64,000 nucleotides of DNA from Eutreptiella sp. 'Long Island Sound 2002' (Eukaryota > Euglenozoa > Euglenophyceae > Eutreptiales > Eutreptiaceae). The stretch spans positions 37,008,974 through 37,072,973 of the forward strand of contig OZ038390.1 of assembly GCA_964036045.1 (NCBI GenBank). The letters are read 5' to 3'. The position numbers were made by a program, and so were the translations under genes. The notes under the pieces are model-generated. The model had not been told where the DNA came from and did not search any database. It saw only the letters and a list, made by a program, of their open reading frames with translations. Positions 43,197-56,402 of the stretch are shown here, piece by piece; position 1 is the first letter of the stretch, and each line of letters opens with the position of its first letter.

Positions 43197-43805
43197 TGAG
43201 AACCGCAAACAAGAGCAGGGCAAGAAAAGAGGTGAAAGAAAACTCCTCAGGAGCTGCAGGGCAGCCCTAGACGTCTTTCGGTCTGTTGGTAAAGGAAGCG
43301 ATGTGGAACTCAGGAATTCTGGGGCAGTGTGATACAGGTTCCGCCTGTGCCCTCACCAAACCCTTATCAGGTCACACCCACCAACCGACCAGGAAAAACT
43401 CCACAGAGGAGGTCGTGCCTTGCCTTAGCCCAATGCAACCTATGTTGGGTGCCTCCACCCAACCACACACAAACAAAAAAGACAGGGGCGTGGTCATTCC
43501 AGATTCGCTCGATGGCGTAGCAGATGCATGTTGTCGCACCACGCGGGCTGGTACCCCTCTGGTTGGAATGCCTGTGGAATGCTCGCGTCAGTGTATGCTG
43601 TACCGTTCCACTGTGCCCGTCTGTGAAGCCAGTGTATGAACCGTGCGACGGCTGTGTGCTGTGGGCATGGTGGGGGCACACACACACACACACACACTTG
43701 GTGAAGGGGATCAGAGGACGAAACCGCGGAAGCGCACCGTCAGTGAGGGCGAGAGTACGCGGGCACGGCACTGATCACCAAAAACAAACTCATCAGGCCA
43801 TTGAA

Positions 43806-43806
<1 letters not shown>

Positions 43807-43856
<50 letters not shown>

Positions 43857-43860
43857 ACAC
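43807..43860. repeat. CA microsatellite
   Basis: CA run with a single TA break; a shorter one lies at 43678-43697 and more at 44309-44371. Confidence 0.95.
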
Positions 43861-44524
43861 CGTGCGGGTAACCAGGGGGCCATTACCACTCGGCGCACAA
43901 CGTCAGTGAGGACGAGGCGCAAGCAGGTAGGGCATTGGTCACTAGAACAATATCATCAGGCCATGAACACAAAAAGGTAGGCAAGGTCCTTTTTGAAACG
44001 GAAGTATGAGTCAGCAGTGTAGCATGTCTCACTGTGGATGGATCACTTTTGTTCCTGACCGACTCACTGGCTCCGTCCTCCTGAAGATTGTAAGATCGTG
44101 TTGAAGCACGCAGCGCTACTTACATGTCTACTCCGGTCCTAGGGGATCTGTTTCTGGAAACAGGTGTAACCACCTGCTCACACACACACAATGCCCCAGT
44201 GCGGGCAACTGTGGCCTTCAGGTTGCCGGGTCTGTGCATGCACTGGAAGGAGAGGCCAATCTGAGCACCAGGACCCTGTGACCCCATTGGGGGATAACTC
44301 TGGGGTCAGATACACACACACACACATGATGTAAAGAGACACAGACACATACACACACACACACACACACAGTGGTTGGGGCAAGCCGGAGGCAAGTGCG
44401 GCAGCACCCGTCCCCACACGTACACAGGGTTCTGAGTTGCCAGCATTTCTGTAGCCAACCCGGTGAACGCTGGAGCATTCGGGGAAATCTGAAAAAGACC
44501 TGGCGAACACAAGGCTGTCCTGAA

Positions 44525-44667
44525 GGGAAAAAAGGGGTTGGTGGTTGGTGGTTGGTGGTGGTTGGCAGCGGTTGGCGGTTGGTGGCGGTTGGCGGTTGGT
44601 GGTCCCTGGGGGCTGTCCTTAAGGGCTGTCCTTAAAAAAAAAAAATCTGGCTTCTTAAGGACAGCCC
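44525..44667. repeat. GGTTGG repeats plus inverted GGGCTGTCCTTAA motif
   Basis: 44537-44602 is a degenerate GGTTGGTGG/GGCGGTT array. It is followed by two tandem GGGCTGTCCTTAA (44610-44622, 44623-44635), poly-A, and the exact inverse TTAAGGACAGCCC at 44655-44667. Confidence 0.8.
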
Positions 44668-45049
44668 GGGCGAGCAATACATTGTCACGAAACTGAACTC
44701 GGCTCACATTCCCCATTGGACGTACCCCAATACATGTACCCCACACCTCACCCTGGTCCCTGAACTTCTGTCGATTGATGCAAACACAAGTGGAGATACG
44801 GCCAATGATCCATGCCGCACCATCATTGGCCGCATCTCCTCCTGTGCAGGTCCGTGCACGGTGCTGAAAACACGCGCACACACAACATGCACCCCTCCGG
44901 TCCTGGCCGGAGGGGTTTGCTAACGGCCACAAATTTTGTGAGAGTGGGTGTGCATTGCTGGGGTGGGAATTGCGTACCCAGACCGTTGCAGTCACAGCGA
45001 ATGTTGCTTATGCCTGTCATCCTTCTCCATTGTGTCAACCTTTGCACAC

Positions 45050-45050
45050 A

Positions 45051-45088
<38 letters not shown>
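45050..45088. repeat. CA microsatellite
   Basis: CA run, intron 14/15 region. Confidence 0.95.
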
Positions 45089-45090
<2 letters not shown>

Positions 45091-46178
45091 AAAATATTGA
45101 TAGAGGCACACATGAGGACCTCATCTTCTGAGCGCAATGTGAAGACCGAATGCCCGATAGTGCGCAGAACACATGAGCTCAGAAATGTATACAACACGGA
45201 CCCCAACTCCAAAATTGCCCGAGGGCACCCGTTCAGGGAATTTGTGCTTCAGTGGGTGCGTATTCTGTGGTGGCATTGGTGTCTCGGGCATTCCACTCCC
45301 TGCGTTGAATCCCAACGAATCCCCGACATAACAGCCTTCATTGCGGTTCAGCGTTCGCAACATTCTTGGGATCTGGGTGCTTGTCCTGATAAGGACAGAC
45401 TGGGGCCTCGGCTTCAGGACGTCAGTTTTGGGCCCTCACTGATGGCGATGGGACCTCCGGCCCTCCCCCCCTACCCTGAGCACCCAAAATGGCATGGGGG
45501 CACCCGTCCTGCTGTATGACATTTCGTCTTCCCATCGATTTATGGGACACCGAACAATCACCCATTACATCTGTTGTGGCTCGTGCCGCTCTCGCTTTGC
45601 TCTGAATCATCTTTGGTTGATGGCGCCCTGTAGAACCCATGCACACAATCCCCGACGCCGACTCCCCCCTCCCCCCCACACACCGGAAGCTAACCACCAG
45701 AGGTCTGGTGTACCGTCCTTGAACAAGGAGGGCTACACCTGCGCACCGCAGGTGCCGCAGGACAGGAATAATCCTCTCAAACCGTAGAAACAGTGAAACT
45801 TGCAACAAGAAGGAAGAAACACCACTCCATGACCATTTGGAGTACCTGCCTGCCTGCACAAACCCCACTGACGTATTGCACAGTGCAAAGGGGTGGAGTG
45901 TGAAAAAGTAGTGAATCCAATAACAATGAATTGCCCGTCTTGTTTGCTGTTGGGATTATTCCTAACGCGTGCCGCAGGTGCGCCGCAGGGCGCACCGCAG
46001 GCGCCGCAGGGGTGTAGCCCTCAAGGACATTATTACCTCCTCCACCCAAGACAGTCCACACCCCCCCCCCCCCAGTGGCTCCTTACAGGAGCGGACACCA
46101 TGCCCCCCACGACTACGACCCTCCAGATGCGCTGGGTGCAAGTAGAATGGGAAACGCAACAGAGTGCAGGGCGCAGAC

Positions 46179-46375
46179 CGAATCCCCCCACAAATTACAG
46201 CCAGTGACGGTGGGCTTGGCGTTCGACATGGAAACCATTCCCGCTCTGTCATTGCCGTAGATTGATGTGCCCACCACTTTCCCAAGCCCGGAGTTCTGAA
46301 ACAGGGCCCCCGTACCATTCCCGAACACCCAGCAGCTGTCAATAAGGGGCTCTGCCTCAATCTCCACGAGAATGC
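46179..46375 (-). CDS. Beta-helix gene exon 15
   Basis: Phase 1 in, 0 out; acceptor TGTCCTGCAG, donor GTCTGC. Encodes ILVEIEAEPLIDSCWVFGNG, then GKVVGTSIYGNDRAGMVSMS and KPTVTGCNLWGDS. Some turn asparagines are replaced by Ser, Thr or Cys. Confidence 0.85.
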
Positions 46376-48040
46376 CTGCAGGACAAAACCAGGGCAACAG
46401 CGTGAGTGAGTGGGAGCACGTGATAGTAGGTACAGAGCACTGGCCTCTGCGGCAGGCATTTGCAGCCGCAAAACGTTTGACTTGCTGCCCCCTCCTTTAC
46501 CACAGGGGGGTGCCTTGCGGTTTATGATGCTACTCTTCTGAACAAAAACTGGGCCTACAGCCCCAAGGACCGGGCTTGCTATTGCATACCATTCCCCAGG
46601 CGTGTGATTAGCAAACTTGCAGGTTTGTTACCTTTTGGAAAGAGTTTTGTGTGTTCGAATGGTTACTCTTGATGTCATTTTTAGCAGAAATGCCTCCGAA
46701 TGGTGCTTCTATCCTCCAAACAAATGCATACTCCACTTTTATACCCTCAATTTTGGTCACTGGGTGGCTCAGAAACTATTTGGAATTTGATAATGCTCAC
46801 TCCAGCGGCCATCTTCAAGCAGCAGAATACGACGGGTGCTGCACCCAACGGGCCTCCTCAGCACATTGCGTCAACCACACCACAAACGTAACATGCAAAA
46901 TAACGACGTGAAAAACGTGGGACGATGGCGTGGAGAAAATACGAAATCCACCACATCCATCTGGAACCACAACCGCTGACTGCCACAGGAATGACCCAAA
47001 ATACACAAAACAAGGGTCTCCTTGTGGCCAAGGGTGGGTGCAACAGGAAAAATACAAAACAAACAGGACAACACAAGGAAAAAAACAAGATGCAGGCCAC
47101 TGAAAAGCGGTGGGTGAAGACCGCCGAATAGAGCCAAGGCTCAGGCATCTCCAAACTTGACCGGGGCGACACCCACGGACCTGGAGGGCCCCCAGACCCT
47201 GAATTTCACCATTTCACAATCCGTAGAGAAACTGGTATTCGGTGGCATCAGCGCGTCGACATCAGCAGACTCATCACTGTGCCCTGGTCCCCATGGAAAA
47301 CAGGGGAGTGCCCATTCCGGCATCCCCGGAAAACATTCCTTGCCTGCGGGCCCTCCTCCGGGCCCGCGGGCACGGGGGGGGGGCTCCCGCGGGCCCCACC
47401 AACTCTCGGTCTAAAAGGGGGTTCGGTCACAACAGATTTGAAGATGATCGCGCTGGGGGTGGGGAGGCAATGGAGCCCCCCCAAAGAATTGCCCGTGCCT
47501 TCGGCACCCTCTTCTTGTGGTCTTTCTTCGTCGCTAGGGCGACTAATCTTCGAGAGAGAGGCGGTGGTGGCGCAATCATCATACACACTGCATCAGTTCT
47601 GGTGTCCGAAAGGATATGCTATGCACATTCCTGATGAAATACTACGTATCCATCCGTCACTTTGGCATCCATATCGATAATCAAACATCGTTAGTGCAAC
47701 TTGAAAAATGTCAGGGTCGGCATCATGGGGGCCTGCATACTACTTACCATCTGTCCTGCCAGCCACTGTCACTGTGATCAAGCACTCCTTTGGCTTTTTA
47801 CTGTGGTGGTCCTCGTTTGTGCTGTCTGTGTTGTCATGACTGCATCAAGTTTGGAGGGTCGCAATAAAGATCGGAACTGTTGTCGCTTCCTGGGAACTGA
47901 TATTTCAGCGCTGGCTGAGGACGAAAATGAGACAGTGCTCTGATCAGATGCACTGTCAGGAGAGTAGGTTTCATGGTATGATGAGGAGGGGGTGTTCTCC
48001 CCTAGAGACAAAATTTGGGCAGGTGAAAAAAGAGACAGTG

Positions 48041-48084
48041 GTGGTGGGGGAGGGGGAGGGGGAGGGGGAGGGGGAGGGGGAGGG
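48041..48084. repeat. GGGGGA repeat
   Basis: Seven or so tandem GGGGGA hexamers in the intron between exons 14 and 15; quadruplex-prone. Confidence 0.9.
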
Positions 48085-48320
48085 CTGTCGCGCCCACAGA
48101 ACGGGTCCCGCAGGCCCCTTGGCCTCCCCTTTGCGTTGGGGAGGGTAAACGGACCCCCCGCCGCCGCAGTCGGAAATCCCATTTCCGATGCACCATCCAC
48201 CCCCGATTTGGAGTTGGGGCTGCAGGGCTGCAGGAAACACAAGGGGCGGTGAGGGGCAACGAGTGATGTGGGCGGTGAGGTGGCCGCTGCTCACATCACC
48301 GGGCACAGGGACGGACGGAC

Positions 48321-48455
48321 CTTGGTCTCGATTCCTCTCAACGACACTCTCCTTCAGCTTCCCTTTGGCGCCTCTGGACCAATGGACCCCCGTGCGGTTC
48401 TTGTGGACGTAGTTCTGCAGCACCTTGGGCTCTGCATCATCCGTGACGAACACCC
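48321..48455 (-). CDS. Beta-helix gene exon 14
   Basis: Phase 1 in, 1 out; acceptor CTGCGCAG, donor GTCCGT. Encodes VFVTDDAEPKVLQNYVHKNR and TGVHWSRGAKGKLKESVVER. Confidence 0.85.
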
Positions 48456-49180
48456 CTGCGCAGCAGACGAAGCATCGGTGGGAGGCCCGAGGGCCACAGG
48501 GCCACAGGGTAGAGGTCCCGGAGTGGGCAAACGGAAGGCCCCAAGAGCTACGGCTCAACACGGTTGCCTCGACGTGGTGAGGGGTCTACGGTACAGTCGG
48601 TGCGGCGTGCAGAGTATGCGTGGCGTGAGCAGTAGGGCTGGCGTACATAACACGAGCGGTGCACGCTACGGCATCGACCCATTTTGACGCGAGAAAAAGT
48701 TTTCGCGCTCGCGGCGCAGTTGCGTGGACGACTTCAATGGCCTTCCAGTGCATTCAACACTGACCCCGTGCGATCAGGCCCCGTGCACCCACTCTGACCA
48801 TTGCGCTTCCCAAACAGAAACAAGACTGTCGCACTCCGGGGATACTGCGTGCCCGCAGGCGCAGTGGTTTGTGGGTGGGGGAGCACCTTCAGCGGGGGCT
48901 GACAAGAGAGACGAGGGAAACGAGAGGAGAGAGGTCAGGCTGCAACGGGCTTAATTGAGGAGGGGAGGGGGGCAGAATTGCGCTTGAACCGCCCCCTCCC
49001 CTCTTCGGCGCGACGCGCTCCTGTCCGCCTTCGACGGCCCTTCAAAGGTTTGCATGCGCCAGAAATGCCCCCCCAACTGCTTCCGAAACCGCCAATAACC
49101 GCTTTTGCAACCACTCTTGCAACCCCCTTTTATCCTCTTCAACCTCAACCGCATCCTTGAGGGCGGCACGCACCACATAC

Positions 49181-49361
49181 CAGCCACATGGTTGCTGTGG
49201 ATGTTGTTCAAGGAGAACACCCCTCTGCCATTATTGCACCAAATGCCATACTGATTGTGGCTCAGCAGATTGCGGCTGAAGATGGGCTTGCCCGCCAGCA
49301 CACTCAACGCAATCTCATTGTTCTTGAACTTGTTGCTGATCAGACTGATCATCCCCTCACA
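49181..49361 (-). CDS. Beta-helix gene exon 13
   Basis: Phase 0 in, 1 out; acceptor GATTTCTCAG, donor GTATGT. Three coils: ISLISNKFKNNEIALSVLAG, KPIFSRNLLSHNQYGIWCNN and GVFSLNNIHSNHVA. Confidence 0.88.
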
Positions 49362-49988
49362 CTGAGAAATCAGAGCGCAGGGTCCTGCACTGAGCCCTGG
49401 TGCCCAGACGACTTCATGCCCAATTAGGTCCCTTTGACATGCAGCCCCAGCCCGAGACATGGATTGAGCCTTCGCATATCTGAAGCCCCTTTCCCTTGCC
49501 AGGGATCCCCGTCCTAAGCCAACACTCCAGTTGCAACCGATTTAAACGCTCTGTGCCTCAGCCATGCATTGCCTTCCACACATCGGACCCCCGGTCGCTT
49601 GCAATGGAGCCCTGGCGCAGCCCATGGATCGACTTCACACCTACGAACTGCCTGTATCATCTGCCCCCATGAAAAACCTGCCCTGCTCCCTCACTGTGGC
49701 AATCTTATTACTGTGAAAACCCACTTGCCGTCCACTCGGTGGGTGGGGGGAGACAAGGTCGTGCCGCATCCAGCTCTACCCTCGTCAGCCCCGCTATCTG
49801 GCAGGAGCGCCAAGGGAAGGAGCAAGCAGGAGTGAGAGGGACCGCACGGGAACCGTGACACACCACGTGTGCGTCTGCAAGCTTGGGTCAGCGACGGACC
49901 GGGGCGTGTGTTGTGCCGTTGCCCAGTTATCGGGTCGAAGTGTCTCCCTGCAGCCCGATGGTTGGGGGGGCGGGGGAGGGGGGCATAC

Positions 49989-50083
49989 CTCAACCGTCAC
50001 TGCACTCTCCGTGTGTTGCTGGAAAAGGTTGTGCTGCAGGAGGATGGAGATTGACTCGCTGGTGATGAGCACTCCCTTGGGGC
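49989..50083 (-). CDS. Beta-helix gene exon 12
   Basis: Phase 1 in, 0 out; acceptor TCTCTTAG, donor GTATGC. Encodes PKGVLITSESISILLQHNLF, then QQHTESAVTVE. Confidence 0.82.
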
Positions 50084-50814
50084 CTAAGAGACACGGTACC
50101 GTATGGGACCCTGGGAACGACACCAGAGGGAACTCAGAGGTCACGTGAACGCCCCTGTCAATGACATCGACAAATGCTGCATGGATTCAGTGTTTTGGGC
50201 ACTGACTTGTGGACGTTGTTCGCCCGCTCCCTCACACATGTGCCACTCAACCCCGTTCCATGCGCAATCTTCATACCAAACAAGCTGAGAAGCTAACAGA
50301 GAAGAGAGGGAGCAGTGACTGCTTCCCGTGCACTTGTGGATGGGAGGGGGGGGCGACCGCGGGGGCGGAGACGCCACCGGGCCCGCCCCTGCGGGTGCGG
50401 CTGCGACCGTAGGGCCCGAATCATTGGACCCTGGGGGCATGCGGACGACACTGATCCGGCCGGAGTTGGCCCCCGTGCACAGCGCACGGACAACACCGAT
50501 GGGTGGATGCTGGACACCGGCTAAGAATGCCAACGCCAGGAAATCAGACTACCGGCTGCTGGAGCGGGGCGAGGGGAGGGGGACACAGTTGGCGCAAAGC
50601 CAACTGTTGTATGCAAAGTACAAACATGACGGAGAGATGTGTAGTCAGTGTGCACGGAACGCTGCCCACTGTTTAACAGGGCCGCCCACCAGAAGCGGTT
50701 CGTTTGGAGACACACACACGGCTGACATCAATTGCTTCTCTTTTCTTTCCTTGCTTCTTATTGTGCTTCTTCATCTTCTCGTCCGTGTCCTGCTCCACCT
50801 GGGGAGGTGCTTCC

Positions 50815-51180
<366 letters not shown>

Positions 51181-51490
51181 GTGGGTGCATCCACGAACCC
51201 AAACCAGCTCGCCGGCTGAACTACCAGACGCACGTGCGACTCACACGCACGTTTGTCTGTGTGCGTGCATGTGAGCGCGCGCGTGCGTCCTACTGTTGGT
51301 GGTTGTCCAGGAACACTCGCCAGATCACCAGCTGTGTCGCCCAGCCTACCCTCTGGTGCCAGTAGCTCACTGCGCCTGTGGCGGCATACACTCTCAAATG
51401 ACATATTACCGTCTCCGCTTTCTCTGAGACAAGCACTGATCCAAAACACGCTGGGGCACGAATCGTATGAGGCTTAGGCAGGGGCCACAC

Positions 51491-51576
51491 TATTTTGGAA
51501 GGTGTTGTACTCCAGCGTCCCGCACGCATCGTCGTGTAGGACCATCGACACGATCATGTTGTTGTGGAACTTGTTC
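51491..51576 (-). CDS. Beta-helix gene exon 11
   Basis: Phase 2 in, 1 out; acceptor CTGTCCACAG, donor GTGTGG. Encodes NKFHNNMIVSMVLHDDACGT and LEYNTFQN. Joined to exon 10 it restores the coil GNPLVVG-NKFHNN. Confidence 0.82.
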
Positions 51577-52439
51577 CTGTGGACAGACGCAGGACCGTGC
51601 GCAGTGTCGAGTTCAGCACCGGGAAAGAGGATCTGGCGGTCGGGTACCGCACGGCGGACGCCATTCTGCGCGGGGTCGGCCGAAGGCTTGCGGTCAGTGC
51701 CGCCGGCTGACAGTCCACCATCTCCGAAAAACCGACGTCGGTCAACAAAGCCTTCCCCGAGAGGCGCGTGACTCGGAGGCACGTGACGGTGGCAAACTGT
51801 TGTTTGCGTCTGCCCACCCACGAGGATGCCCTCCCCCACCCTCACCCATGGGGAGGAGGCTGCATGCACTCCCCAAAAGCGCGGGGCAGGCTATTGCTCA
51901 GTGCCCCAGGGGGAGGATGGGCATTTGGTGGAGCTCGGCCATCCCCCCCCCCCTGGCGCATGTACCTGTCTTGTACTACATTCACGCACCCGAAGCTGAG
52001 CCATACCTGTGAACCCAAAAGGCCGCATTGGCTGTAGTTCGGGGGAAGGACGCCATCCATTCGGGTACTAATAGCCCGCGGGGGGGCTCAGCGTTGATCC
52101 TAACGCCGCACAAATGTGTGCTGTCATGGCACCAGAAGGCAGGGGAAACAAGGAGAACCGACGTGCGAGATTCGATCATTGTGAATGCTCATGAACTGGA
52201 GGTTTCGATTCTTGAGCTGTGGCGCGCCGGTCCCCTGGCAACCCCCCTTCCTTTATCACCCAATGGCCAAATGGCAAAAAAGGCATCAAGGGGGCCTGAA
52301 ACATGCTTTCCATGCAATGGATGATCATTGTAAGCAGTCACGATGTCAAAAAAGCAGTTTCGGAATTCCCGATTTTGGAGCCGTTTGGGCTGGAAACTGC
52401 TGACGCAGGCTTGACCGTATCTGTAGAGCAACGATTTTG

Positions 52440-52790
52440 CATGTTTCAAACCGGCCCTGGGGCGGGCTAGAGGCGCCCGAACACATCCCTCTGTATCGCA
52501 CCGTGGGCACACTGCCACAACATCCCCAATCCCGGCCTTCGAGGAGGATACCACACAGTCCCTGAGGCCGCCAAAGACGCTGTCTCAACAAAAATGGCAG
52601 TTTTGACCCTATTTCCAGTGCAAACAGTGATTTTGCATCTTTCGAATAGGCCATGGCCGGCCATGGCCTGAGGCAGGGCCAGAGGCTGCAAAGCACGTCC
52701 TCCTACCCCCCGCCATGGATGTACTGCCACAACGTCACCAATCCCACCCCTCTGAAGGGGTACCACAGGGCCCTCAAGGCCGCCGTCTTT
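52440..52790. repeat. Diverged 217-bp tandem duplication
   Basis: Two units share GATTTTGCAT, CTGCCACAAC, CCAATCCC, ATACCACA/GTACCACA and AGGCCGCC at 217-bp spacing. Intron 10. Confidence 0.6.
52648..52669. other. Perfect 22-bp palindrome
   Basis: AGGCCATGGCCGGCCATGGC plus CT is fully self-complementary; it lies inside the tandem duplication. Confidence 0.9.
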
Positions 52791-53144
52791 GAGACTGCCC
52801 TTGATTTCACAGCCCTCTTCGAGGTGATCTGACTTTGCGGGGTAGGGCTCACGGTCACCGACCGATTGCCTTGGTGGAGAATTTGCGGGTGGGGGGATTC
52901 AACAAAATCGCACGGGGTTTACACCTTTTTCGAAAGCCTGCTGATCAACCGAGGCGCCGTCGGCAGGTACCCGCAGCCCCTATCCCACAGCAAGCGGTTG
53001 TACATCGTCAATTGGTTTGAGAAAAAAAAGAAAGACGAAAAACAGGTGCTCTTCACAGCGGTCCAGGGCGTGCTCGGTCCCAGGCCTCCAGCCCGAGCCC
53101 CAGCCCTGCTGTCGTGCCCCTACTTTCCCAGAACACAGACACAC

Positions 53145-53253
53145 CCGACCACCAAAGGATTGCCCTTCGCCATCACTTTGAATCCGGCCATTTCGTGGGC
53201 GGTAAACGTGTTCTCACGGAATACACCTCGTCCATGGTCCCGCACGACGCATC
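53145..53253 (-). CDS. Beta-helix gene exon 10
   Basis: Phase 1 in, 2 out; acceptor GTGTTTCAG, donor GTGTGT. Encodes CVVRDHGRGVFRENTFTAHE, then MAGFKVMAKGNPLVV. Confidence 0.85.
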
Positions 53254-53925
53254 CTGAAACACGGCCACAAATGGTCACATCCACTGGGTCAACAGTGAGA
53301 AGCCCCAACGCGGGCGCTGTGGCTGTACACGCGACGGGTTAAGGTTGGAAACGTTTGTGGGGTGGCTCCGGGTATTTGTATTGTCTTGGGGTTAGGAATA
53401 AGGGGTAGGGAGGGAGTTGTTGGGATGGTGAATGCGAGGGATGGGGGTGAATCAAAGCCAGTTGTTAGCACCAAAACAAAGACGGAGGGTTGCATCTCGA
53501 GTGCGACTCCTTCGCACAAACTATGCGCTCAGAACACTCAAGATCTGTTTTGCAGCGCAGCAAGCGCATGCGGCAGTACTGCTATGGGTCTGGGACTGAC
53601 TGAAACATTGCAGAGCAAGCCCAAGGGCAGGGACCAACGGAGCGCACAGGCCGTTAGAGCGACAATAATGTACCAAAGCGCATTGTCGCGCAGCAGGGGG
53701 GCTTTGGAGGTCATGGGAGGTTACATGGCTCTTGGTCCACAAATGACATTGCGGATATTGAAACATCAAAAACATGCTTCAATGTAGACTGTGTGCTGGA
53801 GGACAACTTGGGCACTGTCCAAATTGTCCAAGAAACCAGTCGGACGTGGTTTGCACGTCACGACCACACCACCAGCGCCACGAGACCTTACCCACACTGC
53901 AGTCTTCAGCAAACATGAAACATAC

Positions 53926-54034
53926 CAAGAGACCCACCTTCAAAATGATTCGACGAGACTTCCGGGTCGCTGTAGTCCTCAACACACATGTTCCCGTCCT
54001 TGTTCTGTTCCACGTTGTTGTTCTTGAATGTTCC
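53926..54034 (-). CDS. Beta-helix gene exon 9
   Basis: Phase 0 in, 1 out; acceptor GCCTGGACAG, donor GTATGT. Encodes GTFKNNNVEQNKDGNMCVED, then YSDPEVSSNHFEGGSL. Confidence 0.85.
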
Positions 54035-54590
54035 CTGTCCAGGCCATGCGGACCACGAGCATGCGCGAGCGAAAGGCCACGTGCGGGGTGCAGCTATAAC
54101 AACATTCGCCGTGCAGTCTGAGGGTGCCTCGGGTGCCTGATTGTGTCTGGTCCGAGTCATCCACAAAATACCCCGAAATGAAGCAAACAAACATTAGTGG
54201 AAGCAACTTCTACTGCGAAGTGCAACCACGTGTACAAGTCTCTGTGGATGGGCACGCTGAATAATGCCACTCGCTGTGTCTGGAGGCGCCCTGCTGAAGC
54301 GCTGTTCGGACGAGCATTGGCCTTGGCAGCAGCAGCCACAGCAGCAGCACCAGTGGTAGTGTGTGTATGTTTTCTTCCAAAGAAATGGCATTCATTTCAC
54401 TCTACGAAGGCGTCCTGAACCCTACCTCGCAAAAATAAACCATCGCGTACGAAATCACAAGAAAAACCGGGGGAGGTCAGACGAACGTTCTTCTTCGCGA
54501 TTTCCTCTGAGAAATCACTCTGCAGAGAGAATGTGGTGCTGTGCTCGGCATGCCAACCATACGCCCTCCGTAGCTGGGAGAAAGGCACAC

Positions 54591-54733
54591 CTTCCCATTG
54601 TTCCAGACCTTGATACCATGGGTCAACCCCTTTTCCATCTTGTTGCCCTGCACCATTGGGTCACCTTTGGATTCCACGTTGAAACCGGGGCCTACGTTGC
54701 TATGAATGAAATTGCTGCGGTACTCGCCTTTGC
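54591..54733 (-). CDS. Beta-helix gene exon 8
   Basis: Phase 1 in, 0 out; acceptor TGTTCACAG, donor GTGTGC. Encodes KGEYRSNFIHSNVGPGFNVE, then GDPMVQGNKMEKGLTHGIKV. Confidence 0.88.
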
Positions 54734-56260
54734 CTGTGAACAGAAAGCAACGCACAGAAAGCTGTCGAACAACAAAAGACCAAGTGTCCTGACGCTGATA
54801 CTGATCCTGACGTTGATACACTACAGAAACGAGACTGACACAAACTCTGCTCAAACACTGACACAGGCTCTGTGCAACAACCAAAAACAACAACGAGATC
54901 GGTGTCGTGCATGAAATGGGACAAATGCTGCACCTACAACACTGCACCGGATAATGACATAATCAGAACACTTGATGTTTAACAACATACCCACACACAG
55001 CCCTCCTCAGTGCACCTGGACACAGCACTTCTCAGGGGACCCACACACAGCCCTGCTCAGTGCATTCCTCCTCAGAAACAAGTAAATCTATATGCAAGTG
55101 GAGAAACGGAAACGCCGGGGCAGCACAGTGGCGTGAGAGCAGCAACATCCGAGGGCTTTGCCCCCCTCCCCCCCCCCCCCCAACACACATGCGGAGGATT
55201 CCCTCCTCAAAAAGCGACCACGTATGTACACCCGGAAGCACCGACCGGCACACTCAGCCCTTATGGCATCCCCCCCCCTCCTCCAATCCACCCATCCACG
55301 CACCAGCCCAGACCCTGATACACAGAGGCACAGGGTATCTCCCGTTTGCTTGCGCTGAGTGGGGGATGGGGACTGTCTGCAGTCTGGCAGGTCTTGAGAC
55401 CGGACGGTGGGTCAGGACCAGCCGTGTGCGTCAGGGAAGGAGTCGCTCCCGTGGTCACTGCACTGCCAGAAGAGACCGTGTCCCAGCACACGTGACGAAG
55501 AGTTCTTTGGTCTTTCTGTGTGTACCCGCTGACCCTTGTATTGCGGATAACATGCTTTCTTTGGCTCCCCGGTCCCAGGTCCCTGGTGGTGGTTTGTGGC
55601 ACCAACACATTAAGGATCCACACGGCCACAATGTTCAGTGCGGAGTGCAAGCACTCTGTCATGGTGGAGTGCCCTGCAGCTCTGCACGTACGCAAACTGC
55701 GGCACGGGCTTGGCTTCACAAGGCTTGCTCAGCATTAACAGCCGCCGCCATTGCTTCTCCTTCCCTGGGAGGGGACCGGCACCACCGGCGTTTGCTCAGC
55801 TGTTCACTGAGGGGGGTGGAGGGGGTTTGCACGCCTGCCTTATACATGAGTAGTTGCCGTTGGGGTTGTGCGTGCCCTGTGCTCCAGGCCGTGCAGTGGA
55901 GCAGGGGAGCCCAACGCTAAGACTGTCGAGGGGATGACGGGTACCGTCAGGCTCTAGCCTCTGAGCGGACGTCGCGCTGCCACCCTACTGCGCTCCGAAG
56001 GGACTTGGGCTGGCTTCCAGGAGGGGCAAAGTGGTTGAGCACACTTCTTAACTGACCCCTGAGGGGTCAAGTATGGTGGCTCTGTCTCAAAGAGCCAAAA
56101 TTAGCAAGTTGCCAAAAGAATCTCCACTCCTAATACCGGTAGGTTTCTCTTCCGGTGCGCCGCGGGGGGTGTCATAGGGGAAGCACCCCCTTTGCCAGTG
56201 CAGCACGTGCAGCATGTCCCTGGCACCTTCCTGCACACCCCTGCCTGGGAGGGTCAGCAC

Positions 56261-56402
56261 CTTGTTGAACCACCGAGATGCCCGAGGCTTTGCACGAGTA
56301 GATGTTGTTCTGGAGCACGCAGGGGTTGGCCCCAGTGGCCACATGGATGCCGCTCTTCTTGTTCTCGTAGATCTCGTTCCGCTCCACAACCCCTTGGCCA
56401 TC
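56261..56402 (-). CDS. Beta-helix gene exon 7
   Basis: Phase 0 in, 1 out; acceptor TGTCAACAG, donor GTGCTG. Encodes DGQGVVERNEIYENKKSGIH, then ANPCVLQNNIYSCKASGISV. With exon 6 it reads GIYIHE-DGQGVVERNEIYEN, a textbook coil. Confidence 0.9.

Noticed and set aside
47141-47323. 60-codon minus frame as an extra beta-helix exon
   Set aside because: Exons 14 and 15 already join in phase and continue the coil; this frame lacks the repeat pattern.
52866-53100. Protein-like plus-strand frame (GVYTFFESLLINRGAVGRYP)
   Set aside because: It reads plausibly but is short, in an intron, without domain or splice support; not enough to call.
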